From positions 1 to 25,839 of the forward strand of contig CAADSS010000104.1 of the NCBI GenBank assembly GCA_900751695.1: 25,839 nt of DNA, read 5' to 3'. Source of the DNA: an uncultured Collinsella sp. GTDB taxonomy: Bacteria; Actinomycetota; Coriobacteriia; Coriobacteriales; Coriobacteriaceae. This document shows positions 1 to 7,812 of the stretch, piece by piece; position 1 is the stretch's first letter, and every line of letters starts with the position of its first letter. The notes under the pieces are model-generated. The model saw only the letters and a program-made list of their open reading frames with translations. It did no database searches and was not told the origin of the DNA. The position numbers and the translations under genes are program-made.

Positions 1-765
1 AAAGTCGGACTTGACGAGCTCGTCGGTGAGCTCGGGGGTGTTGCGGACCTTGATACCCTTGACGGTGACCTCGACGGTGTGGGTCTCGGCCTCCTCGCCC
101 TCCTCGACCTCGTCGGTCCAGGTAACGGTCTTGACGTCGTCAACGTTAGCACCGATCAGGGCCTCGTTGAACTCCTTGGGGTTGCTGTCGCTACCGGCGA
201 TGAGCATGCGGCCCTCGGCGGCAAAGTTGTCGGCGTTCTCGACGGCCTTGAGGTCGACGGTCACATAGTCGTCAGCCTCGACGGCGCGACCCTCGACGTC
301 CTCGAAGGTGGCACGGTAGTTGAGGAGCATCTCGACCTGGTTGTTGATCTCGGACTCGGTGACCTCCGCAGGGGGCATCTCGATCTCGACGGCGTCGAAG
401 GAGGAGAGCTCGGCAGCGGGACGCAGGGAGAACTCGACGGTGTAGGTGTAGTCCTCGTGATCCTTGGCGAGGTCGAGCTCCTTGTAGTCACCGTTCTTGG
501 TGGGGACGATGTCCAGCTCGTTGAGGACGGCGGGCTCGTTGGCGGCGATCAGGTCGTTGGTAGCCTGAGCGAGGGTAGCCTCGGCGCCAAGTGCGGAGTC
601 GATGACCGGACGGGGAGCCTTACCGGCACGGAAGCCCGGGAAGCGGTACTTCTTGGCGGTGTCCTTGTAGGCCTTCTTGATCGCGGCGTCGACGTCGGCG
701 GCCGGGATGGTGACCGTAGCGGTGAGCTTGGCGTCCTTGACGTCAGAAGCGGTGATGTTCAACAC
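1..765 (-). CDS. tig: Trigger factor, N-terminal part (runs off the window)
   Basis: Ribosome-bound chaperone and peptidyl-prolyl isomerase that meets nascent chains at the exit tunnel. The minus-strand reading frame is open for 255 codons and leaves the window at base 1. It begins LNITASDVKDAKLTATVTIP and carries the ribosome-binding signature FPGFRAGKAP near residue 45, followed by the start of the FKBP-like PPIase domain (DYVTVDLKA, then VEVTVKGIK). The usual length is about 430-460 residues, so the C-terminal part is missing. The start is debatable. An AGGAGG at 769-774 lies 3 bases before a GTG at 765 and 6 bases before a TTG at 762. The in-frame ATG at 777 overlaps that Shine-Dalgarno and is less likely. 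Family identity is secure; the exact start is not. Confidence 0.93.
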   Translation of the reverse strand, partial: MLNITASDVKDAKLTATVTIPAADVDAAIKKAYKDTAKKYRFPGFRAGKAPRPVIDSALGAEATLAQATNDLIAANEPAVLNELDIVPTKNGDYKELDLAKDHEDYTYTVEFSLRPAAELSSFDAVEIEMPPAEVTESEINNQVEMLLNYRATFEDVEGRAVEADDYVTVDLKAVENADNFAAEGRMLIAGSDSNPKEFNEALIGANVDDVKTVTWTDEVEEGEEAETHTVEVTVKGIKVRNTPELTDELVKSDF

Positions 766-853
766 GTTCCTCCTCATACTGCCCAGCTTATCTGAGGTGC
801 TGGTACCTTTATGCAACAAAGAGTCGCGACGGCCGAAGCCGACGCAGATGCGT

Positions 854-937
854 TGGTGCGGGCGAAAGGACTCGAACCTTCACGGGAATCCCACCAGAAC
901 CTAAATCTGGCGCGTCTACCAATTCCGCCACGCCCGC
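854..937 (-). tRNA. tRNA-Leu (anticodon TAG)
   Basis: The minus strand folds as a class II tRNA. The acceptor stem is GCGGGCG/CGCCCGC, the D arm begins TGGCGGAATTGGTAGACGC, and the anticodon arm CCAGA-TTTAGGT-TCTGG presents TAG. A long variable arm and a T loop with TTCGAGT follow. The 3' CCA is encoded (854-856). The long variable arm together with anticodon TAG identifies leucine. It lies between the Mo hydroxylase terminator and trigger factor. Confidence 0.96.
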
Positions 938-956
938 ATGAGCGCACAGACTAGGA

Positions 957-985
957 ATGATAGCAGATACGAACGACAAGCGCAC
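957..985 (-). promoter_or_regulatory. Candidate promoter of tRNA-Leu (extended -10)
   Basis: On the minus strand TGCTATCAT (TATCAT at 957-962) gives an extended -10 with five of six consensus bases, about 20 bases before the tRNA 5' end. The -35 region around 980-985 is poor, which an extended -10 can tolerate. This is a consensus match only. Confidence 0.4.
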
Positions 986-1023
986 GCACACGTTTTACAC
1001 GCTCACGACCTCACCACGAGTGC

Positions 1024-1053
1024 AAAAGGCGGGACGAGTTGCCCCGCCCCGCC
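1024..1053 (-). terminator. Intrinsic terminator after the Mo hydroxylase genes
   Basis: On the minus strand GGCGGG pairs with CCCGCC (1028-1033 with 1043-1048, or with the adjacent copy at 1048-1053) and is followed by TTTT at 1024-1027. It lies about 35 bases past the stop of the fused hydroxylase subunit. The U tract is short, so strength is uncertain. Confidence 0.65.
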
Positions 1054-1086
1054 AATTACGACTTGTACGACTTGTTCGCCGACCCG

Positions 1087-3918
1087 CTACTCCCCCAGCA
1101 GGGCCTTCTCGGGCGTGATCGGAAGCGAGCGAACCTGGTGGCCGGTGGCGTGTGCGACGGCCGAGGCAACGGCGGCGAGTGGCGTGTTGATGACGACCTC
1201 GCCGATCGACTTGGCGCCAAACGGGCCCGTCGGCTCGTAGCTCGGCTCAAAGGCCACGCGAATGCTGCCGATATCCAGGCGCGTGGGTAGCTTGTAGCTC
1301 ATAAAGTTGCCGGTGCGCAGGCGACCGCGGTCGTCGTGCTCGACGATCTCGTAGAGCGCATGGCCTATACCCTGGGCAATGCCGCCCTCGGCCTGAACAC
1401 GTGCGAGTGCCTCGTTGATCACGGTGCCGCAGTCCACAGCCGCCGCGTAGTCCACAACGGTCACCTTGCCGGTGGCCTTGTCGACCTCGACCTCGGCGAT
1501 GCCGGCCATAAACGGCGGAGGCGAAACGGGCAGGCAGGCAGAGGCATGCGAGGTGAGCGCGTCGCCGCCCGCGATGTTCTTGACGCACAGGTTGGCAAAG
1601 TCACGCAGCGTGAGGTAACGGTTCTGCTCGCGCGCGGCGCGCTCGTCGGACAGGCGCACGTACTGACCATCGAAGACCACGTCGGCGGCGTCCACGTCCC
1701 ACATCTGGGCGGCCTTGACGCAGATCTTCTCGCGCAGCTCGGTCGCGGCGTTCTTGGCTGCCAGACCCGTCACGTACGTGCCCGAGCTCGCGTACGAGCC
1801 GGCGTCGAACGGCGACACGTCGGTGTCCACGCCGCGCACCACGATCAGCGAGCTTTCAACGCCCAGCTCCTCGGCGGCAATCTGCGCCAGGATCGTGTCG
1901 ACGCCCATGCCGTTATCGGTGGCACCGGTGCCGATGGTAATGAAGCCGTCCTCTTCCAGGCGCATGTCGATGCCGGCGATATCCACGTTGGAAATGCCCG
2001 AGCCCTGCATGGTGAGCGCGCAGCCCAGGGCGCGCACGCGGTCGCCCAGGTCGACGGCCAGCGGCTTGTCGCGCCAACCGATCATGTCCATCGCGCGCAG
2101 CAGGCAGCGGTCGAGTGCGCAGGCGTTGAGCTTCTCGTTGTAGTACTGCGGCATGATCTCGCCCTCGCGCACGATGTTCTTAAGGCGCAGGTCGGCGGGG
2201 TCCATGTGCAGCATGTCGGCGAGCTCGTTGACGGCGCTCTCCACGGCAAACTGGCCCTGGGTGGCACCGTAGCCACGATACGCGCCGCCGCGGTTGGTAT
2301 TGGTGTAGACGGCGTCCCAGCTAAAGCGGCTCGCCTTCACGTGGTTGTAGATGGGCAGGCTCTTGTGGCCCGAGAGGCCGATCGTCGTGGTGGCATGCTC
2401 GCCATAGGCGCCGGCGTTGGACAGCGTATGCAGATCGATGGCCGTGATGGTGCCGTCGTTCATGGCGCCCAGCTTAACGGTCATCTGCATCTGGTGGCGC
2501 GAGTTGCCCGCGGTGATGGTCTCCTCGCGGGTATAGCAGCAGTAGCTCGGACGGCCGGTCTGCTGGGTGACGAACGCCACGAAGATCTCGCAGCAGCCCG
2601 TCTGCTTGGAGCCAAAGCCGCCGCCGATGCGCGGCTTAATGACCTGCACCTGCGACTGCGGAATGTCGAGCGACTGCGCGACCATGCGGCGCACGTGGAA
2701 GGGCACCTGCGTGGAGGTGGTCACCGAAATGCGGCCGAACGCGTCGGTCGTCGCGAAGGCACGGAAGGTCTCCATGGGCGCGGTCTGCGTGGCCTGGCTG
2801 GTGTAGGTGCGCTCAAAGACGATGTCGCTCTGGGCGAAGGCCTCGTCCAGGTCGCCATAATCGCTGGTACCGCTGCACACCAGGTTGCGCGGGACATCGC
2901 CGCCCTGCGGGAACATAAAGGTCACGTCGCCCTCGGGGTGGACCACGATATCGTTATCGAGTGCCTGGGTAAAGTCGAGCAGAGGCTCGAGCACCTCATA
3001 GTCGACCTTGATGAGCTTGAGCGCCTTGTCGGCAGCCTCCTCGGTCTCGGCAGCGACGATCGCCACCTCCTCGTTTTGGTAGCGCACAAGGTTCTCGAGA
3101 ATCAGGCGGTCGTAGGGACTCGGCTGCGGATAGCTCTGACCGGCGATAGTAAAGCGGCGCTTGGGCACGTCCTCGTAAGTGTAGACGCCCACGACGCCGG
3201 GCACCTTCAGGGCGCGCGACGTATCGATGGAGCGGATCTTGGCGCGGGCATAGGGGCTGCGCTTGAGTTTGACGATCAGGGCCCCGGCGGGCACCATATC
3301 GCCCGTGTAGACGGGACGGCCCTCGAGCAGCGCCTTCGAGTCCTTCTTGGGCTGCTTATGGGTGATCTGCTTGTACGAGACACCGTCGCAGCTGGTGTCG
3401 TTGACCGGCAGTTCGGGCATCTCAAAGCCCACCTGCACGCCGGACTCGTTAAGAAAGCGGACGATGGCGCGCAGCTGGCTCTCATAGCCGCTGCAACGGC
3501 AGAGGTTGCCGGCGAGCTGGCGTGAGAGTTCCTCGCGCGTGGCGACGAGGCTCGGGGCCTCCTTGGCGGCGCGGGCAAGCGCCAGCACGTTCATGATGAG
3601 GCCGGGGGCGCAAAAACCGCACTGCTCGGCGCCTTCGGCAGCCATCGCACGGGCAAGCGCCTCGGACTCGGCTTTGAGGCCCTCGAGCGTGGTGATGGTG
3701 TGGCCCTCGACGCGAGCGGCGGGAACCGAGCAGCTCAGCACCGGGCCGCCGTCGAGCCACACCGTGCACAGGCCGCAGTTGGTAGTCTCACAGGCGCAGC
3801 GCACCGACGCGCAACCCTGCTCGCGCAACAGTGCAAAGAGCATGGTGTCGGGGGCAATCTGAACCTTGACCTTACGGCCGTTGAGCGTAAAGGAAAGATC
3901 GATGAGTTTGGCAGCCAT
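1087..3918 (-). CDS. Xanthine dehydrogenase-family hydroxylase, fused [2Fe-2S] and molybdenum subunit
   Basis: A 943-residue molybdenum hydroxylase that would hydroxylate a purine or other N-heterocycle using water and pass electrons through iron-sulfur centres to the FAD subunit. Residues 1-155 are a CoxS-type double [2Fe-2S] module: C43, C48, C51, C63 for the plant-type cluster and C100, C103, C140, C142 for the second. The Mo domain starts near residue 195 and contains GGGFGSK. Near the C-terminus lies GAKSIGEVV, whose Glu matches the catalytic base of the family. Fusion of small and large subunits, plus the wording around the first cluster (TTNCGLCTVWLDG), resembles the selenium-dependent xanthine dehydrogenase or probable selenate reductase (XdhD-type) groups. 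Those groups carry a Se ligand on Mo, not selenocysteine. The start ATG overlaps the FAD subunit stop (TAATG), indicating translational coupling. The substrate is unknown. Confidence 0.9.
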   Translation of the reverse strand: MAAKLIDLSFTLNGRKVKVQIAPDTMLFALLREQGCASVRCACETTNCGLCTVWLDGGPVLSCSVPAARVEGHTITTLEGLKAESEALARAMAAEGAEQCGFCAPGLIMNVLALARAAKEAPSLVATREELSRQLAGNLCRCSGYESQLRAIVRFLNESGVQVGFEMPELPVNDTSCDGVSYKQITHKQPKKDSKALLEGRPVYTGDMVPAGALIVKLKRSPYARAKIRSIDTSRALKVPGVVGVYTYEDVPKRRFTIAGQSYPQPSPYDRLILENLVRYQNEEVAIVAAETEEAADKALKLIKVDYEVLEPLLDFTQALDNDIVVHPEGDVTFMFPQGGDVPRNLVCSGTSDYGDLDEAFAQSDIVFERTYTSQATQTAPMETFRAFATTDAFGRISVTTSTQVPFHVRRMVAQSLDIPQSQVQVIKPRIGGGFGSKQTGCCEIFVAFVTQQTGRPSYCCYTREETITAGNSRHQMQMTVKLGAMNDGTITAIDLHTLSNAGAYGEHATTTIGLSGHKSLPIYNHVKASRFSWDAVYTNTNRGGAYRGYGATQGQFAVESAVNELADMLHMDPADLRLKNIVREGEIMPQYYNEKLNACALDRCLLRAMDMIGWRDKPLAVDLGDRVRALGCALTMQGSGISNVDIAGIDMRLEEDGFITIGTGATDNGMGVDTILAQIAAEELGVESSLIVVRGVDTDVSPFDAGSYASSGTYVTGLAAKNAATELREKICVKAAQMWDVDAADVVFDGQYVRLSDERAAREQNRYLTLRDFANLCVKNIAGGDALTSHASACLPVSPPPFMAGIAEVEVDKATGKVTVVDYAAAVDCGTVINEALARVQAEGGIAQGIGHALYEIVEHDDRGRLRTGNFMSYKLPTRLDIGSIRVAFEPSYEPTGPFGAKSIGEVVINTPLAAVASAVAHATGHQVRSLPITPEKALLGE

Positions 3919-4832
3919 TAGCGCACCTCGCTAGAATCGACGCCGGGCACGCGGCGGCAGGAATACTCGTCCGTGGCGAACTTGGGGATCTGCACGGTCT
4001 CGAGCTCGCGGGCAAGCGCGGCCGAAAGCTCGATGCCGGCGGCGCGACGCACAGCCTGGATGGCGAGCGCGGCAGAGATGCGGCGGCGGTAGTCGGCCGA
4101 GCCCCACAGGTTGGTTCCGTAGCTCAGCGCGCGTACGGACGCGGCCAGGGCACGCAGCTCGTCCTCGGAAGGCAGCTCGCTGGTAAGGCCACATACCTCG
4201 CCCTGCAGCAGGGTCGCGCGCAGCGGACGGGCGCCCACGGTGACATGCCAACTGTTGTCCCACCAGGCAGCGGTAACGTTTAAGGAGGGGAAGTCGGTCG
4301 CGGCTTTGCGCACGGCCTCGTAGCTTGCGCGGTAATCGTGCTTAACGACCACGATGTGCTCGATCACGTCGCGCACGTAGCCCGTGTCCACGAACTCGGC
4401 GAGCGGCACGCGGCCGGCCCCCGTCAGCTCAACGTACGAATCGAGCGCGAGGAAGGCGGAGAGAACGTCCGAGAAGCCAAAGCGGCCGTAGATGCTGCCG
4501 CCCACCGTGGCGGTATTGCGCAGCTGCACGCCCACGATATCGTGGACGGCGAACTCAAAGACATGGTTGACAAGCGCGTTGAGCTCGGCATGGCGCTCGA
4601 GCTGGCGCAGGGTACACATGGCACCGATGCGAAACTCGGTCTCGGTCTCCTCGATCTGATCGAGTCCGCAGGCCGAAAGGTCAATCGCCGTCGCCACGCG
4701 ACGCGAACCAAGGCGCATCCAGATGCCGCCGCCCACAATCTTGTTGTTGCGGTTCTTCTGTAAGAGCTCATAGGCTTCGGCCGCGTTTCCAACACGGACG
4801 TAGGTACCGAACTTGAGCACGTTCTCCCCCAT
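3918..4832 (-). CDS. FAD-binding subunit of the molybdenum hydroxylase (CoxM/CutM-like)
   Basis: A 304-residue flavoprotein subunit that accepts electrons from the [2Fe-2S] centres of the fused partner encoded directly downstream. FAD-binding motifs typical of the CoxM family are visible: NKIVGGGIWMRLGSR near residue 30, IGAMCTLRQLERH near residue 95, and VQLRNTATVGGSI with a following SDVLSAFLAL near residue 130. The C-terminal part fits the CO dehydrogenase flavoprotein C-terminal domain. Its length is slightly above the usual 260-290. The ATG at 4832 has only a weak GAAGAG upstream. An in-frame GTG four codons later follows GGGGGAG closely and is an alternative. The gdhA terminator lies upstream, so the pair probably has its own promoter within 4833-4927, where I find no convincing hexamers. 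Confidence 0.87.
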   Translation of the reverse strand: MGENVLKFGTYVRVGNAAEAYELLQKNRNNKIVGGGIWMRLGSRRVATAIDLSACGLDQIEETETEFRIGAMCTLRQLERHAELNALVNHVFEFAVHDIVGVQLRNTATVGGSIYGRFGFSDVLSAFLALDSYVELTGAGRVPLAEFVDTGYVRDVIEHIVVVKHDYRASYEAVRKAATDFPSLNVTAAWWDNSWHVTVGARPLRATLLQGEVCGLTSELPSEDELRALAASVRALSYGTNLWGSADYRRRISAALAIQAVRRAAGIELSAALARELETVQIPKFATDEYSCRRVPGVDSSEVR

Positions 4833-4927
4833 CTCTTCACTTGTCCAGTACCTTTAAGTGTACCAAACGAGGGGGCACAGCTCGTGTCGGGACAAAATGA
4901 ACCGTTTTCCTCCGTCGCATGCGGATC

Positions 4928-4960
4928 AAAAAAGGCTCCCAGCCAAGATGACTGGGAGCC
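4928..4960 (-). terminator. Intrinsic terminator of gdhA
   Basis: On the minus strand a perfect 9-bp stem GGCTCCCAG/CTGGGAGCC with a 9-base loop is followed by six T (4928-4933). It lies about 28 bases after the gdhA stop codon. This is a textbook Rho-independent terminator. Confidence 0.93.
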
Positions 4961-4987
4961 TTCTGCGATGCTATATCGAGCGAAGAT

Positions 4988-6343
4988 TTAGCAGACGCCC
5001 TGGGCGAGCATGGCGTCGGCAACCTTCAGGAAGCCGGCGATGTTGGCGCCCATGACGAAGTTGCCCTCCTGGCCATACTCCTTGGCGGTGTCATCCACGT
5101 TGTGGAACATGCCGCGCATGAGCTGCTCGAGCTTGCCGTCAACCTCCTCGAAGGTCCAGGACAGGTGCTCAGCGTTCTGGCTCATCTCCAGGCCGGACAC
5201 GAGCACGCCGCCGGCGTTGGCAGCCTTACCGGGCATAAAGGCGACGCCGTTCTCCTGGAAGTAGGTCGTAGCCTCGATGGTCGTGGGCATGTTCGCGCCC
5301 TCACCGACCACCTTGCAGCCGTTGGCGACGAGCGCCTTGGCGTCCTCGAGCAGCAGCGTGTTCTCGCGAGCGCAGGGCAGCGCGATGTCGCAGGGCAGCT
5401 GCCACACGCCGCGGCCGTCGCCCTCGTGCCACACGGCGTTGGGCTTCTCGTCAACGTACATGGCGAGCGTGACACCCTTGTCGTGGCCGGAGCGCTTCTT
5501 GTTGTAGACGTGCTCGAGCACGGTGTAGTCGATGCCGTCGGGATCCTCGACCCAGCCGTGGGTGTCGGAGCAGGCCAGCACCTTGCCGCCGAGCTGGGAG
5601 ACCTTCTGGACCGCGTAGATGGCGACGTTACCGGAGCCGTGAACGACGACGTTCTTGCCCTCGAAGGAGTCGCCGCGGCTCTTGAGGTACTCGTCCACAA
5701 AGTAGGCCAGGCCGTAGCCGGTGGCCTCGGTACGGGCGAGCGAGCCGCCAAAGGAGAGGCCCTTGCCGGTGAGGACGCCGGTCCACTCGTTGGTCAGGCG
5801 CTTGTACTGACCGAACAGGTAGGAAACCTCGCGGCCGCCAACGCCCAGGTCGCCGGCGGGAACGTCGGTGTTGGGGCCGATGTGGCGATAGAGCTCGGTC
5901 ATGAAGGACTGGCAGAAGTGCATGATCTCGTTGTTGGACTTGCCCTTGGGGTCAAAGTCGGAACCGCCCTTGCCGCCGCCCATGGGAAGGGTGGTCAGGC
6001 TGTTCTTGAGGATCTGCTCTAGGCCCAGGAACTTGAGCATGCCCAAGGTGACCGTCGGGTTAAAGCGCAGGCCGCCCTTGTAGGGTCCAATGGCAGAGTT
6101 GAACTCGACGCGGTAGCCACGGTTGACCTGGACCTTACCCTGGTCGTCGACCCAGGGAACACGGAACATAACGATGCGCTCGGGCTCGACGAGGCGCTCC
6201 AGCAGGGCGGCCTCCTCATACTCGGGGTGGGCGTCGAGCGCCGGCTGGATGGTGCCGAGGATCTCGGTCGCGGCCTGGATAAACTCAGGCTGCTCGGGAT
6301 AGCGGGCCTTGAGCTCGTCGAGAACTTTCTGCGTGTAGCTCAT
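4988..6343 (-). CDS. gdhA: Glutamate dehydrogenase, probably NADP-dependent
   Basis: A 451-residue hexameric-type glutamate dehydrogenase that interconverts 2-oxoglutarate plus ammonia and glutamate in the cytoplasm. The N-terminal substrate domain shows GPYKGGLRFNP (K89) and PMGGGKGGSDFDPKG (K125, the catalytic lysine region), then PAGDLGVGGREV. The Rossmann motif VVHGSGNVAIYA lies near residue 235. Length matches the biosynthetic 450-residue class; the NADP preference is inferred from that class. The ATG follows GGAGGA by four bases. The gene is monocistronic by appearance, with its own terminator downstream and about 257 non-coding bases upstream. It has no obvious link to the selenium and molybdenum genes around it. 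Confidence 0.96.
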   Translation of the reverse strand: MSYTQKVLDELKARYPEQPEFIQAATEILGTIQPALDAHPEYEEAALLERLVEPERIVMFRVPWVDDQGKVQVNRGYRVEFNSAIGPYKGGLRFNPTVTLGMLKFLGLEQILKNSLTTLPMGGGKGGSDFDPKGKSNNEIMHFCQSFMTELYRHIGPNTDVPAGDLGVGGREVSYLFGQYKRLTNEWTGVLTGKGLSFGGSLARTEATGYGLAYFVDEYLKSRGDSFEGKNVVVHGSGNVAIYAVQKVSQLGGKVLACSDTHGWVEDPDGIDYTVLEHVYNKKRSGHDKGVTLAMYVDEKPNAVWHEGDGRGVWQLPCDIALPCARENTLLLEDAKALVANGCKVVGEGANMPTTIEATTYFQENGVAFMPGKAANAGGVLVSGLEMSQNAEHLSWTFEEVDGKLEQLMRGMFHNVDDTAKEYGQEGNFVMGANIAGFLKVADAMLAQGVC

Positions 6344-6409
6344 GCTTCCTCCAATTGATGGGAAACGAAAATGTTGGTCGCGGCACCCTATGCGTCGCGA
6401 ACTTTATCG

Positions 6410-6439
6410 AGTATGGATAATATCGCACTGTTGCAGCAA
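6410..6439 (-). promoter_or_regulatory. Weak candidate promoter of gdhA
   Basis: TTGCTG at 6434-6439 and CATACT at 6410-6415 on the minus strand are separated by 18 bases, inside an AT-richer stretch about 70 bases before the gdhA start. A TATTAT at 6417-6422 is an alternative -10. This is a consensus match only. Confidence 0.28.
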
Positions 6440-6555
6440 AGTTTCGCATAAGCCGACGAGCAGATGTTTCGTTTTGATTACGATGCAGGTAGAAGCGTTT
6501 TTGAGTGCCCAACGCGCAAATCGCGTGTTTCGAAGCTGTTTCGTCCACATGTTCC

Positions 6556-6602
6556 AAACCACCACATTGGGGACAGGCACCTTTGTGGTGATGTTGGTGG
6601 TT
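6556..6602. repeat. REP-like hairpin element overlapping the DUF3343 gene stop
   Basis: CACCACA (6560-6566) can pair with TGTGGTG (6584-6590) around the core TTGGGGACAGGCACCTT. Alternatively AACCACCA (6557-6564) can pair with TGGTGGTT (6595-6602). There is no U tract, so it is not a standard terminator. The GGGGACAGGCACCT core looks to me like a motif scattered through many bacterial genomes, but I cannot count copies. It includes two bases of the TAA stop of the preceding gene. Confidence 0.5.
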
Positions 6603-6996
6603 AGAGGACGAGCTGATGATAGTCGGCGGGGGTTACGCGGCCTTCGGTGGCAGCGCGGAAGGCCGCGAGCGCATCGCCCGAGAACGGCATGGCCCAGCAC
6701 AGCCCGCAGCCGGCGGTAATGGAGCCGGGCAGCGGCATGATGCGCCCGGGCACACCGGCGGCAAGACACAGCTGTTCGCATTCCATCACATCGAAGGTGC
6801 TATCGAACGAAACGATGATCTTGCGTTCGTGATCAGAGGCATCGCCGAACGAGGCCTCGCGGTGCGACTCGCGATACGCAGCCGCCGCTGCCTCTTCCTC
6901 GGCCGTATGTCCACAGCTGCCACAGCCGCAGGTGCAAGGCTCGGACCCATCGCAAGTGCAAGGTTCCCCAGTATCGGGGCAAATATCATGTGACAC
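6601..6996 (-). CDS. Cys-rich DUF3343 (putative Se/S carrier-like) protein
   Basis: A 131-residue protein. Residues 1-30 hold seven cysteines (C6, C13, C15, C21, C23, C25, C28) in short EPCTC-type repeats and look like a metal- or chalcogen-binding tail. Residues 31-55 form an Ala/Glu-rich linker. Residues 58-105 match the DUF3343 domain, annotated in Pfam as putative Se/S carrier-like, including IVSFDSTFDV, a GVPGRIMPLPGSI stretch and a CGLC pair (C97, C100). No function is established. The DUF3343 family is often found near selenium-metabolism genes, and here it follows mobA, selC and selB. I chose the GTG at 6996 because GGGAG sits five bases before it. The in-frame ATG at 7011 has no Shine-Dalgarno and would add five residues. 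Confidence 0.75.
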   Translation of the reverse strand: MSHDICPDTGEPCTCDGSEPCTCGCGSCGHTAEEEAAAAAYRESHREASFGDASDHERKIIVSFDSTFDVMECEQLCLAAGVPGRIMPLPGSITAGCGLCWAMPFSGDALAAFRAATEGRVTPADYHQLVL

Positions 6997-7025
6997 GGCA
7001 TCTCCCGTCATTGATGTGTGCAGAT

Positions 7026-7658
7026 CTAGGCGAGCAACTCGGCCGCCGCAAACTCCTCGGGCGTATTGACGTTCTCGAAGCAGAGCGTCGAGTCCGCGGC
7101 CTTAACGATCTGCGGCTCATCCATATAACCGGCCTGAACGCGATTGATCAGGCAGCGAATGCGCTGTCGGTCGCAGGAGAGCAGCTCTTGGGCAACCGGC
7201 GCACACGCGTCACGGCGCCAGACGGCGCAAAGCGGCTCAATTCCCCGCTCCTCGCGCGGCACGCACACGTCGAGCGCCTCGGCCTCAACACAGCCAGCAA
7301 GGGCACCGATTAGCTCCGAAGAGACAAACGGCATATCACAGGCGACGATAGCAACGAGAGGCAGCCGGGCCGCAGTCAGCGAACTCGCGATGCCGCGCAT
7401 GGCGCCCGCCGGCCCCTCAAGGTCCGACACTATTCGCGGCACCAGGCCGCCAAACGCGCGCTCCTCAAGGTAGGCAAGCTCGCTGGGACGCGAAGTCGTC
7501 ACGACCAACTCGCCGGCAACTGGCGCCAGCCGACCCAGCACGCGTTCGATGAGCGGCTCGCCGCAAAACGCCATGCGAGCCTTATCACAGCCCATGCGCG
7601 AGGACAGCCCACCCGCTTGGACGACACAAGAAAGATCGGCACGTCTTACGGTAGTCAT
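7026..7658 (-). CDS. mobA: MobA-like molybdenum cofactor nucleotidyltransferase
   Basis: A 210-residue enzyme of the MobA family, which transfers GMP (or CMP in the MocA branch) from NTP to Mo-molybdopterin to finish the dinucleotide cofactor. The nucleotide-binding motif AGGLSSRMGCDKARM lies at residues 15-29, and the CDMPF metal-binding motif follows around residue 105. The start at 7658 follows GGAGG with about ten bases spacing. The open frame extends further upstream to 8264, but that extension reads through tRNA-Sec and its terminator and is not a gene. MobA would serve the bis-MGD oxidoreductase at 11557-13674. The Mo hydroxylase at 1087-4832 would need a MocA-type or undecorated cofactor, so the nucleotide choice cannot be settled by eye. 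It is followed closely by the DUF3343 gene. Confidence 0.86.
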   Translation of the reverse strand: MTTVRRADLSCVVQAGGLSSRMGCDKARMAFCGEPLIERVLGRLAPVAGELVVTTSRPSELAYLEERAFGGLVPRIVSDLEGPAGAMRGIASSLTAARLPLVAIVACDMPFVSSELIGALAGCVEAEALDVCVPREERGIEPLCAVWRRDACAPVAQELLSCDRQRIRCLINRVQAGYMDEPQIVKAADSTLCFENVNTPEEFAAAELLA

Positions 7659-7748
7659 ACGGCAAAACACCTCCATCGGCATGCTCGAAACCCGGTGCAC
7701 GAAGCTAAATACAGCCACCGAAATAGCAGCGCTACGAAAAGCTCGTGC

Positions 7749-7804
7749 AAAAACAAAACAGCGCCTTTGCGGCACGCAGCAAGACCGCGAGCACAAAAGC
7801 GCTG
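7749..7804 (-). terminator. Intrinsic terminator of tRNA-Sec
   Basis: On the minus strand CAGCGCTTTTGTG pairs over 13 positions (two of them G-U) with CGCAAAGGCGCTG (7792-7804 with 7759-7771, loop 20 bases). TTTTGTTTTT follows. It begins 9 bases after the tRNA 3' end and separates selC from mobA. Confidence 0.8.
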
Positions 7805-7812
7805 GTAGCGTA

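Noticed and set aside
1336..3525. Long plus-strand open frame of 729 codons, and similar frames at 7912-10377 and 10849-13002
   Set aside because: They are antisense shadows of high-GC genes, with His/Arg/Gly-rich translations and no family motifs, while the opposite strand encodes clear proteins.
6344..6600. Riboswitch or small gene upstream of gdhA
   Set aside because: Small frames here lack ribosome-binding sites and similarity; no recognisable aptamer motif is visible. Only weak promoter hexamers and the hairpin repeat are supported.
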